Shown here one piece after another: positions 57,712 through 64,000 of a stretch of DNA of 64,000 nucleotides (positions are counted from its first letter, which is position 1; every line of letters begins with the position of its first letter). The position numbers and the translations under genes were made by a program. The DNA is from an uncultured Sphingomonadaceae bacterium (GTDB lineage: Bacteria; Pseudomonadota; Alphaproteobacteria; Sphingomonadales; Sphingomonadaceae), in assembly GCA_937996655.1 (NCBI GenBank), contig CALKUK010000014.1:434001-498000 (forward strand), written 5' to 3'. Below the pieces are notes generated by a model. It was given only the letters and a program-made list of their open reading frames with translations. It was not told where the DNA came from and made no database searches.

Positions 57712-59280
57712 ATGAACCTCTACCTCACCGCTGCGCAAAGCTATCGGGACGCGGCCCGTGTCGCGTTGGCGTCGCGCGATCAAAACGACCAGCGCGCCGC
57801 GCATGGCTTTGCTTGGGTCGCGACAAGTGTGGCCGCCCTCGAAGCCATACTCGACTGGCGCGCGCGCAATGGCGACGCCAATCCGGTTGATGCGTTGGTC
57901 GCAGAACTCGCCTTTGCTGAGACCATTGCGCAGCTCATCGGCGGTCTGCCCATGGGGCAGAATGAAATCTTCCGTCCGTCCGATCTTGGTCTGGGTGAAG
58001 CAGCCCGGACATTGGCGGATGCCTGCGCGCCTCTGCTCGAGGGGGATCATGCGGCAACACGCGCGGCGGTCGGCCAGCATTTGGCCGAGGGCAATTGGCC
58101 GAGCGAAAGCTTCCACGATGCGGAGCTTGATGCCATTCGCGATCAGTTCCGGCGTTTCACCGATGCGGACATCCTGCCGCACGCGCATAAATGGCATCTG
58201 GCGAATGATCTGATCCCCGATGCGACGGTCGCGGCGATGGCGGACCTGGGGACGTTCGGCGTCTGCATTCCCGAAGACTTTGGCGGGCTCGGCCTGTCCA
58301 AACTCGTCATGTGCATCGTCACTGAAGAATTGTCGCGTGGCTGGATCGGCGCGGGGTCGCTCGGCACGCGGTCCGAAATTGCGGGCGAACTCATCACGCT
58401 CGGCGGGACGGACGCGCAAAAGGCGCATTGGCTCCCCAAGATCGCGAGCGGCGATGTGCTGCCCACCGCCGTCTTTACCGAACCCGATACCGGCTCCGAC
58501 CTCGGGTCGCTCCAGACGCGGGCGCGGCTGCAGGGCGACCAATGGATCATCGACGGCGCGAAGACATGGATCACCCATGCCAGTCGGTCGGACATGATGA
58601 CGCTGCTCGCCCGCACGCTCCCTGATGCGAAGGGCTATGCGGGCCTCTCCATGCTGCTCGTCCCCAAACCGCGCGGGACGGAGGCGGACCCGTTTCCGGC
58701 AGATGGCATGTCCGGTAGCGAGATCGAAGTGCTCGGCTATCGCGGGATGCGTGAATATGCGCTCCAGTTTGACGCGATGACGGCCCCGGCGGATGCGCTG
58801 CTCGGCGGCGAAGAAGGACAGGGCTTTAAGCAATTGATGCGCACCTTTGAAGGCGCCCGCATCCAGACTGCGGCCCGGGCCGTAGGGGTGGCGAAACGCG
58901 CGCTGGAACTCGGCCTCGATTATGCGCTGGGCCGTAAGCAGTTTGGCAAATCGATCATCGCCTTCCCGCGCGTATCGGACAAATTGGCGATGAGCCTTGT
59001 TGACCTGATCCTCTCGCGTGAGCTGACCTATGCCGCCGCCCGCGCCAAGGACTCAGGCAAGCGCTGCGATATTGAGGCCGGCATGGCCAAGCTGCTCGCC
59101 GCGCGCACCGCATGGTCCAATGCCGATGCCGCGCTTCAGGTGCATGGCGGCAATGGCTATGCGCTAGAATATGAAATTAGCCGCATCCTGTGCGATGCCC
59201 GCATCCTCAACATCTTTGAAGGGGCCGCCGAAATTCAGGCGCAGGTGATCGCCAAAGGCTTGGCCGGAGGGCGCAACTAA
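57712..59280 (+). CDS. Acyl-CoA dehydrogenase with N-terminal extension (methylsuccinyl-CoA dehydrogenase-like)
   Basis: A 522-residue flavoprotein. Residues 1-140 form an extra helical domain (HGFAWVATSVAALEAILD, FAETIAQLIGGLPMGQNEIF) that I associate with (2S)-methylsuccinyl-CoA dehydrogenase (Mcd) of the ethylmalonyl-CoA pathway; normal acyl-CoA dehydrogenases lack it. The standard domains follow: IPEDFGGLGLSKLVM, TAVFTEPDTGSDLGSLQTRA and the C-terminal QVHGGNGYALEYEISR with the base E503 in NIFEGAAEIQAQV, also the Mcd pattern. Other pathway enzymes (crotonyl-CoA carboxylase, mutase) are not here. The ATG at 57712 has its ribosome site in the repeat element. It overlaps the next gene by one base. 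Confidence 0.88.
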   Translation: MNLYLTAAQSYRDAARVALASRDQNDQRAAHGFAWVATSVAALEAILDWRARNGDANPVDALVAELAFAETIAQLIGGLPMGQNEIFRPSDLGLGEAARTLADACAPLLEGDHAATRAAVGQHLAEGNWPSESFHDAELDAIRDQFRRFTDADILPHAHKWHLANDLIPDATVAAMADLGTFGVCIPEDFGGLGLSKLVMCIVTEELSRGWIGAGSLGTRSEIAGELITLGGTDAQKAHWLPKIASGDVLPTAVFTEPDTGSDLGSLQTRARLQGDQWIIDGAKTWITHASRSDMMTLLARTLPDAKGYAGLSMLLVPKPRGTEADPFPADGMSGSEIEVLGYRGMREYALQFDAMTAPADALLGGEEGQGFKQLMRTFEGARIQTAARAVGVAKRALELGLDYALGRKQFGKSIIAFPRVSDKLAMSLVDLILSRELTYAAARAKDSGKRCDIEAGMAKLLAARTAWSNADAALQVHGGNGYALEYEISRILCDARILNIFEGAAEIQAQVIAKGLAGGRN

Positions 59281-60137
59281 TGGGCGATTGGGACGCGTGG
59301 ATCGGGCGGATCGAAACCCGGATGGACCGGATCGACACGGGGCTTGCGGCGCGCTGGCTGGCGATGCTGGACCGCGAAATGACGGCGGATGGCATCATGC
59401 CGCAGGGCATCCACTGGGCACTCTGCCTGCCCGACGCGCCAACGGCGCAACTGGGGCCGGATGGACACCCGTTGCGTGATGATAGCCCCGATTCCTTCCT
59501 ACCGCCCGTGCCGCTGCCGCGCCGGATGTGGGCGTCGAGCAAGGTGGACTTTCTTGCGCCACTTACGGTCGACGACAGCATCACGCGGACGTCCAAGGTT
59601 CTGTCTGTCACGGCGAAGTCCGGCGGCTCAGGCGATCTTGTCTTCGTGGAGGTGGAGCATCAGACGAACACCGCGGGCGGCCCTGCTGTCCGTGAAGTCC
59701 AGTCCATCGTCTATCGCGGTGCCGCCCCTGCCGGGAGCGCGCTGGTGCCGCCATCGCCGGGGCCAACGCTGTTCGACCCCACAGGGTGGAACACCCACCT
59801 TACGCTTGTGCCGACGGAGCCTTTGCTGTTCCGCTTTTCCGCGCTGACCTTCAACAGCCACCGCATCCATTATGACCTGCCCTATGCGACGGCTGAAGAG
59901 GGCTATCGCGGGCTTGTCGTCCATGGGCCGTTGACGGCGACCAAGCTGCTCCAGCTGGCGCAGGCGGAATTGGGCGACAATGCGCTGGCCAGCTTCGCCT
60001 TCCGGGGCACGTCGCCCGCCATCTGCGGGGAACTGCTGCATCTTGTGATGCGCGGGCAGGGCAAAGAGATTGAACTTGGGGCCTTTGCCTCCGATGGCCG
60101 TCAGGTGATGGCGGCCACCGCAACCGGGAAAGACTGA
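59280..60137 (+). CDS. MaoC/HTD2-type hydratase (mesaconyl-C4-CoA hydratase-like)
   Basis: A 285-residue double hot-dog hydratase that adds water to an enoyl-CoA. The catalytic Asp/His site is SHRIHYDLPYATAEEGYRGL followed by VVHGPLTATKL (D199, H215); the first hot-dog half (residues 15-150, RRMWASSKVDFLAPLTVDD) is non-catalytic. This plan is that of HTD2, itaconyl-CoA hydratase and Meh, the mesaconyl-C4-CoA hydratase. Because the operon also has an Mct-like and an Mcd-like gene, mesaconyl-CoA is a fair guess for the substrate. The start is the ATG at 59280 (TAATG overlap), and the next gene starts one base after its stop. Confidence 0.85.
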   Translation: MGDWDAWIGRIETRMDRIDTGLAARWLAMLDREMTADGIMPQGIHWALCLPDAPTAQLGPDGHPLRDDSPDSFLPPVPLPRRMWASSKVDFLAPLTVDDSITRTSKVLSVTAKSGGSGDLVFVEVEHQTNTAGGPAVREVQSIVYRGAAPAGSALVPPSPGPTLFDPTGWNTHLTLVPTEPLLFRFSALTFNSHRIHYDLPYATAEEGYRGLVVHGPLTATKLLQLAQAELGDNALASFAFRGTSPAICGELLHLVMRGQGKEIELGAFASDGRQVMAATATGKD

Positions 60138-60138
60138 C

Positions 60139-61296
60139 ATGAGCGAGACCAATGACATCGCCGAAATCCGCCGCGCCGTGCAGGCCCTGTGCGCGGAATT
60201 TCCCGGCGACTATTGGCGGGAAAAGGACGCCGCGCGCGCCTATCCGGGCGAGTTTGTCGATGCGCTGACCCGCGCCGGGTTTCTCGCAGCGCTGATCCCT
60301 GAAAGCTATGGCGGCTCTGGCCTCAGCCTCGATGCCGCCGCCATCATCATGGAAGAAATTCAGGCGGCCGGCTGCAATGGCGCGTCGGCGCACGCGCAAA
60401 TGTACATCATGAACACGCTGCTCAAATATGGCAGTGAAGACCAGAAGGCGAAGTATCTGCCCGGCATCGCCAATGGCACGCTGCGCCTGCAGGCCTTTGG
60501 TGTCTCTGAACCGACGAGCGGCACCGATACGCTCTCGTTGCGCACTGTCGCAGTCCGCGATGGCGATGACTACATTATCAACGGCCAGAAGATCTGGACG
60601 AGCCGCGCGGAATATTCAGACCTCATGCTCCTCCTCGCCCGCACCACCCCGCGCGAAGAGGTGGCGAGCAAGACGGAAGGCCTCTCCATCTTCCTCGTCG
60701 ATATGCGGGAAGTCGTCGGCAAGGGCATGACCATCAAGCCTATCCGCACGATGATGAACCATTCGACGACCGAGGTGTTTTTCGATGACATGCGCATCCC
60801 CGCGAGCGCGCTGATTGGGGAAGAGGGCAAGGGCTTCCGCTACATCCTCTCGGGCATGAACGCAGAGCGCATCCTGATCGCGGCCGAGTGCATTGGTGAC
60901 GCCAAATGGTTCATCAACAAGGCCACCGACTATGCCAAGGACCGGCAGGTCTTTGGCCGCGCCATCGGCCAGAACCAGGGCGTCCAATTCCCCATTGCCC
61001 GCTGCTATGCGCAGATGTGCGCGGCGGAGTTGATGGTCCACCACGCGGCCCAAGTTTATGACGCGGGCGGTAATCCGGGGGCGGAAGCCAATATGGCGAA
61101 GATGCTCGCCTCAGAAGCCAGCTGGGCCGCGGCAGACATGTGCGTGCAAACGCATGGCGGCTTCGGCTTTGCCGAGGAATATGACGTGGAACGCAAGTTC
61201 CGCGAGGCGCGGCTCTATACGGTCGCACCGATCAGCACGAACCTGATCCTCAGCTATCTGGCGGAACATGTGCTGGGCTTGCCGCGGAGTTATTGA
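60139..61296 (+). CDS. Acyl-CoA dehydrogenase with base at the IVD/LCAD position
   Basis: A 385-residue flavoprotein, last gene of the operon. IPESYGGSGLSLDAAA, QAFGVSEPTSGTDTLSLRTV, INGQKIWTSRAEYSDLM and VQTHGGFGFAEEYDVER are standard. The usual C-terminal glutamate is missing (ARLYTVAPISTNLIL), but a Glu-Arg pair occurs in SGMNAERILIAAECIG (E243), where isovaleryl-CoA and long-chain dehydrogenases carry their base. So it is probably active on a branched or long acyl-CoA. The start is the ATG at 60139. It ends at a convergent junction with a family B repeat. Confidence 0.9.
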   Translation: MSETNDIAEIRRAVQALCAEFPGDYWREKDAARAYPGEFVDALTRAGFLAALIPESYGGSGLSLDAAAIIMEEIQAAGCNGASAHAQMYIMNTLLKYGSEDQKAKYLPGIANGTLRLQAFGVSEPTSGTDTLSLRTVAVRDGDDYIINGQKIWTSRAEYSDLMLLLARTTPREEVASKTEGLSIFLVDMREVVGKGMTIKPIRTMMNHSTTEVFFDDMRIPASALIGEEGKGFRYILSGMNAERILIAAECIGDAKWFINKATDYAKDRQVFGRAIGQNQGVQFPIARCYAQMCAAELMVHHAAQVYDAGGNPGAEANMAKMLASEASWAAADMCVQTHGGFGFAEEYDVERKFREARLYTVAPISTNLILSYLAEHVLGLPRSY

Positions 61297-61311
61297 GCGA
61301 GCCATTTCATA

Positions 61312-61392
61312 GCCTCTCCCCGTCACCCCAGCGTAGGCTGGGGTCTCCCCAGTCGGATGCACAAGATGCCAGCCTTCGCTGGCATGACGGTT
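61312..61392. repeat. REPIN-like inverted pair, family B (second copy)
   Basis: Arm 1 GTCACCCCAGCGTAGGCTGG plus GGTCT; arm 2 on the other strand GTCATGCCAGCGAAGGCTGG plus CATCT. The flanks GCCTCTCCCC and GGATCAG are the same as at 6681-6770, and both copies lie between convergent genes, so the flanks belong to the unit. Confidence 0.88.
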
Positions 61393-61406
61393 AGGATCAG
61401 AAAGGT

Positions 61407-62915
61407 CTAAATCTCGAACTTGACGCCCTGCGCGAGCGGGAGTGCACTCCCGTAGTTCACCGTGCTCGTCTGGCGGCGCATATAGGCTTTCCAGCTATCA
61501 GAGCCGGACTCTCGGCCGCCGCCGGTTTCCTTTTCGCCGCCAAAGGCACCGCCAATCTCTGCTCCCGACGTGCCGATGTTGACGTTGGCAATGCCGCAGT
61601 CGCTGCCGGCAGCGGACGTGAACAGCTCCGCCTCACGCAGGTCTGTCGTGAAGATGGAGGAGGAAAGCCCCTGCGGCACCGCGTTCTGCAGCGCGATGGC
61701 CTCATCCAGCGTGTCATAGGCAAAGACGTAGAGGATCGGCGCGAAGGTTTCGGTCAGCGCGGGGCCTTCGTGCGCGGGCAGGCTGACGACAGCGGGGGTG
61801 ACGTAAACGCCGGGGCAGTTGACGCGTTCTCCGCCCGTCACCGTGCCACCCATCGCGCGGGCAGCGTCGAGCGCGGCCTGCATTGCATCAAAGGCGGCTT
61901 CGTCGATCAATGGTCCCATCAGCGTGTCGGTATCGCGGGGATCGCCGATGCGGATGGAGCTTGCGGCGGCACGGATGCGGGCGAGCATGTCATCATGGAT
62001 GGGGCGTTCGAGGAACAGGCGGCGCAGCGAAGTGCAGCGTTGTCCGCTGGTGCCCATAAACCCGAAAGCCGATGCCCGTAGGGCCAGATCAAGGTCGGCC
62101 TTTGCGCTGACGATCGTCGCGTTGTTGCCGCCGAGTTCGAGCAGCGACCGGCCAAAGCGGCGGGCGACCCGTTCCCCAACGATACGCCCCATGCGCGTGC
62201 TGCCCGTCGCCGAGACAAGGCGGATGCGTGGATCATCGGTGAGGGTGGCCCCAGCTTCTGCGCCGCCAAGGATTAGCTGGGACAGGTGCGACGGGGCGGC
62301 CTCAAACTCTTCGGCCACCTGATTGAACAGCGCCTGCACAGCGAGCGCTGTGAGTGGGGTCTTCTCCGACGGTTTCCAAAGGATGCTGTTGCCGCAGACG
62401 AGCGCCAGCGCCGCGTTCCAGGACCAGACGGCGACGGGAAAGTTGAACGCGGTGATGATGGCGACGGGCCCCAGCGGGTGCCAGGTTTCGCTCATCCGAT
62501 GCATCGGCCGTTCGCTGGCGATGGTCAGGCCGTAAAGCTGACGGGAAAGGCCGACGGCGAAGTCGCAGATGTCGATCATCTCCTGCACTTCGCCCAAGCC
62601 TTCGGAAATCGGTTTGCCGCAATCGAGCGTCACCAGTTCACCCAGCGCCTGCTTGTGGTCGCGCAGCGCATTGCCAAGGCGGCGGACGAGCTCTCCGCGC
62701 ACAGGGGCGGGGACGGTGCGCCATTGGTGGAAGGCCTGTTCGGCACGGTCCGTGGCGGCGGTGACGTCGGCGGATGACGTGTCGGCGACATGGGCGACAA
62801 TGGTGCCGTCAATGGGGGAGGTGATTGCGCGCGTGCCGGAGGTCCAGCGTGCCTCTTCAACGCCAAGTTGGGTCAGGAGGGTGCGGAGATGGTCTGGGGT
62901 CGAGGGCAAGGTCAT
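61407..62915 (-). CDS. Aldehyde dehydrogenase, ALDH7 (aminoadipate semialdehyde) type
   Basis: A 502-residue NAD-dependent enzyme that oxidises an aldehyde to an acid. Catalytic Cys in GTSGQRCTSLRRLFLE, Glu in LLELGGNNATIV, the NAD loop ATGSTRMGRIV and the typical PVAVWSWNAALALVCGNSI. GGAFGGEKETGGGRESGSDSWKAYMRRQT at the C-terminus is shared with ALDH7 enzymes such as L-piperidine-6-carboxylate dehydrogenase of lysine breakdown. The start is the ATG at 62915; an upstream extension is not conserved. It is convergent with the acyl-CoA operon, so a common pathway is possible but not shown. Confidence 0.9.
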   Translation of the reverse strand: MTLPSTPDHLRTLLTQLGVEEARWTSGTRAITSPIDGTIVAHVADTSSADVTAATDRAEQAFHQWRTVPAPVRGELVRRLGNALRDHKQALGELVTLDCGKPISEGLGEVQEMIDICDFAVGLSRQLYGLTIASERPMHRMSETWHPLGPVAIITAFNFPVAVWSWNAALALVCGNSILWKPSEKTPLTALAVQALFNQVAEEFEAAPSHLSQLILGGAEAGATLTDDPRIRLVSATGSTRMGRIVGERVARRFGRSLLELGGNNATIVSAKADLDLALRASAFGFMGTSGQRCTSLRRLFLERPIHDDMLARIRAAASSIRIGDPRDTDTLMGPLIDEAAFDAMQAALDAARAMGGTVTGGERVNCPGVYVTPAVVSLPAHEGPALTETFAPILYVFAYDTLDEAIALQNAVPQGLSSSIFTTDLREAELFTSAAGSDCGIANVNIGTSGAEIGGAFGGEKETGGGRESGSDSWKAYMRRQTSTVNYGSALPLAQGVKFEI

Positions 62916-62963
62916 GGAGAGAGGTGATAGGGCATTGAACTGTGTGCGGCCAGTGTCCCTCAC

Positions 62964-63075
62964 GCGTCATGCTGAACTTGTTTCAGCATCTATGCCTCGC
63001 GATTGGATGTCCGTCGGCCCTTGGCATGTATGCCCGCGTTCACGGCATGGATCCTGAAACAAGTTCAGGATGACG
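62964..63075. repeat. REPIN-like inverted pair, family C
   Basis: Left arm CGTCATGCTGAACTTGTTTC plus AGCATC; right arm on the other strand CGTCATCCTGAACTTGTTTC plus AGGATC. About 60 bp lie between. It occupies the 255 bp between the aldehyde dehydrogenase start and the rplI end, next to the rplI terminator, with no gene. Confidence 0.9.
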
Positions 63076-63113
63076 TTTTAGTGGGCTTGCCCTTTTGGTC
63101 GTTCCCCCCAAAC

Positions 63114-63144
63114 AAAAAAGGCCGACCCGAAGGCCGACCTTTTT
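63114..63144 (-). terminator. Rho-independent terminator of the rpsR-rplI operon
   Basis: On the minus strand AAAAAGGTCGGCC, loop TTCG, then GGTCGGCCTTTTTT. Pairing includes two G-U pairs and ends in six T. It lies 27 bp after the rplI stop codon. The mirror A-run would also allow some termination on the other strand. Confidence 0.88.
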
Positions 63145-63170
63145 CGTGAACTTGACTGTCGGAAAACCGA

Positions 63171-63779
63171 TCAGGCGTCGTCCGAGGCTTCCGCTGCTGC
63201 GGGGGCTTCGGCGCCTTCTTCGGCAATCGTGCCGGGTTCGGCATTGGGATCGAAATCTTCGGTGAACCCTGCGACGTCCTTTTCGAACATCGAGGCCATG
63301 ATATCGACACCCTGGCTCTGCAGATCGGCTTCTTCCGGCGAGCGGGCAACGTTCACCTTAATGGTGACCGATACTTCCGCGTGGAGCGAAACCTTCACAT
63401 CATACAGGCCAATGGCCTTGATCGGCTTGTCGAGAACGACCTGCTGCTTGCTGACCTTCTTGCCATCAGCGACGAGCGCTTCGACAATGTCACGCACAGC
63501 CACTGAACCATAAAGCTGGCCGGTGTTGGACGCCTGACGGATGAGCGTGACCGAGACGCCGTCAATGCCCTTGGAAGCGGCTTCGGCTTCCGTGCGCTTG
63601 ACTTCGTTATCGGCGACGATCTTCGCCTTATTTGCTTCAAACAGCTTGCGGTTGGCTTCGTTGGCACGAAGCGCCTTGTTGCGCGGCAACAGGAAGTTGC
63701 GGGCAAAGCCGTTCTTGACGGTGACCACGTCACCAATTGCGCCGAGCTTTTCGACGCGTTCGAGAAGGATGACTTCCAT
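63171..63779 (-). CDS. rplI: 50S ribosomal protein bL9
   Basis: A 202-residue ribosomal protein that binds domain V of 23S rRNA and stabilises the stalk region. The N-terminal domain is MEVILLERVEKLGAIGDVVT and VKNGFARNFLLPRNKALRAN; the long linker helix and C-terminal domain (GVSVTLIRQASNTGQLYGSV) follow. A 50-residue acidic, Ala-rich tail (ending AEAPAAAEASDDA) makes it longer than the ~150 residues of E. coli L9, as in other sphingomonads. The start is the ATG at 63779. It lies 14 bp after rpsR. Confidence 0.97.
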   Translation of the reverse strand: MEVILLERVEKLGAIGDVVTVKNGFARNFLLPRNKALRANEANRKLFEANKAKIVADNEVKRTEAEAASKGIDGVSVTLIRQASNTGQLYGSVAVRDIVEALVADGKKVSKQQVVLDKPIKAIGLYDVKVSLHAEVSVTIKVNVARSPEEADLQSQGVDIMASMFEKDVAGFTEDFDPNAEPGTIAEEGAEAPAAAEASDDA

Positions 63780-63793
63780 CGGGGGTGTATTCC

Positions 63794-64000
63794 TTACTTC
63801 ACGATGAAGGGCAGAAGCCCGATGTGGCGAGCGCGCTTGATGGCCTGGGCCAGTTCACGCTGCTTCTTTGCAGAAACGGCGGTGATGCGCGAGGGAACGA
63901 TCTTACCGCGTTCAGAGACGAAGCCCTGAAGCAGACGGACGTCCTTATAATCGATCTTCGGAGCGTTCTTGGCTGCGAACGGGCAGCTCTTGCGCCGGCG
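63794..64000 (-). CDS. rpsR: 30S ribosomal protein bS18, C-terminal part (cut by window edge)
   Basis: The last 68 residues of ribosomal protein S18, starting RRRKSCPFAAKNAPKIDYKD at the window edge and ending ARHIGLLPFIVK. The first ~6 residues (usually MARPFF) are outside. S18 binds 16S rRNA in the platform of the small subunit with S6. The rpsF gene is expected just beyond the edge, giving the usual rpsF-rpsR-rplI order. Confidence 0.97.
   Translation of the reverse strand, partial: RRRKSCPFAAKNAPKIDYKDVRLLQGFVSERGKIVPSRITAVSAKKQRELAQAIKRARHIGLLPFIVK

Overview
The window reads as chromosomal DNA of an alphaproteobacterium, most probably a sphingomonad (order Sphingomonadales). The basis is the high GC content, chpT, rpoH, an alphaproteobacterial suf operon led by an Rrf2-type regulator, cobT, COQ4-type ubiquinone biosynthesis, two DUF1330 genes, a CYP153-type P450 and several families of short inverted repeats. 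This assignment is by recognition, not by a search. No phage, integrase, transposase, CRISPR array, tRNA or rRNA gene was seen; both window ends cut genes.

Layout. 1-5966 (minus): an acyl-CoA dehydrogenase (cut by the left end) with its kinase-like partner, a small unknown protein, a GNAT enzyme, a CYP153-like P450 with a MarR regulator, a DUF1330 protein and an ATP-grasp protein. 6036-6671 (plus): a glutathione S-transferase. 6767-15816 (minus): a metallo-beta-lactamase (MBL) fold hydrolase, then the suf Fe-S cluster operon (sufR-B-C-D-S-T-A plus an MBL protein), preceded by two tandem AraC-type regulators and a candidate small RNA at about 15904-16005. 16195-20790 (plus): pyrD, ggt and an acyl-CoA synthetase. 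21126-22742 (minus): a lipoprotein, gloB and gloA. 22840-23565 (plus): a SIMPL protein. 23657-32370 (minus): TPR, hydrolase, M48 protease, DUF898, symporter, lipid-kinase-like, MurC-like and thiolase genes. 32590-34098 (plus): a flavin monooxygenase behind a consensus FNR box. 34148-36078 (minus): rpoH and rluD. 36096-41369 (plus): a JAMM protein, chpT, a CheA-like kinase without a CheW domain, a receiver protein, a DMT transporter, an amidase and an unknown protein. 41374-42252 (minus): a degenerate GGDEF protein. 42354-45103 (plus): rnpB, cobT and a membrane protein. 45108-48274 (minus): an SDR and uvrB. 48371-50227 (plus): COQ4-like, DUF3617 and DUF1330. 50349-52915 (minus): DUF3052 and purL. 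53062-61296 (plus): a seven-gene CoA-ester catabolic operon. 61407-64000 (minus): an ALDH7-type dehydrogenase, rplI and rpsR.

Two things stand out. First, REPIN-like elements (two short hairpin repeats in inverted orientation) occupy every convergent gene junction wider than 50 bp except the rpoH one, and none of the eight divergent junctions. One such element lies in frame inside sufC (about 33 extra residues) and a single arm lies in frame at the start of sufS. Second, the 53-61 kb operon joins a 2-methylfumaryl-CoA isomerase-like CoA transferase, a methylsuccinyl-CoA dehydrogenase-like enzyme and a mesaconyl-C4-CoA hydratase-like enzyme. This suggests a route from methylsuccinyl-CoA to citramalyl-CoA; the final lyase is not in the window.

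A third module of interest is chpT followed by a CheA-like kinase and a receiver protein, a possible local phosphorelay.
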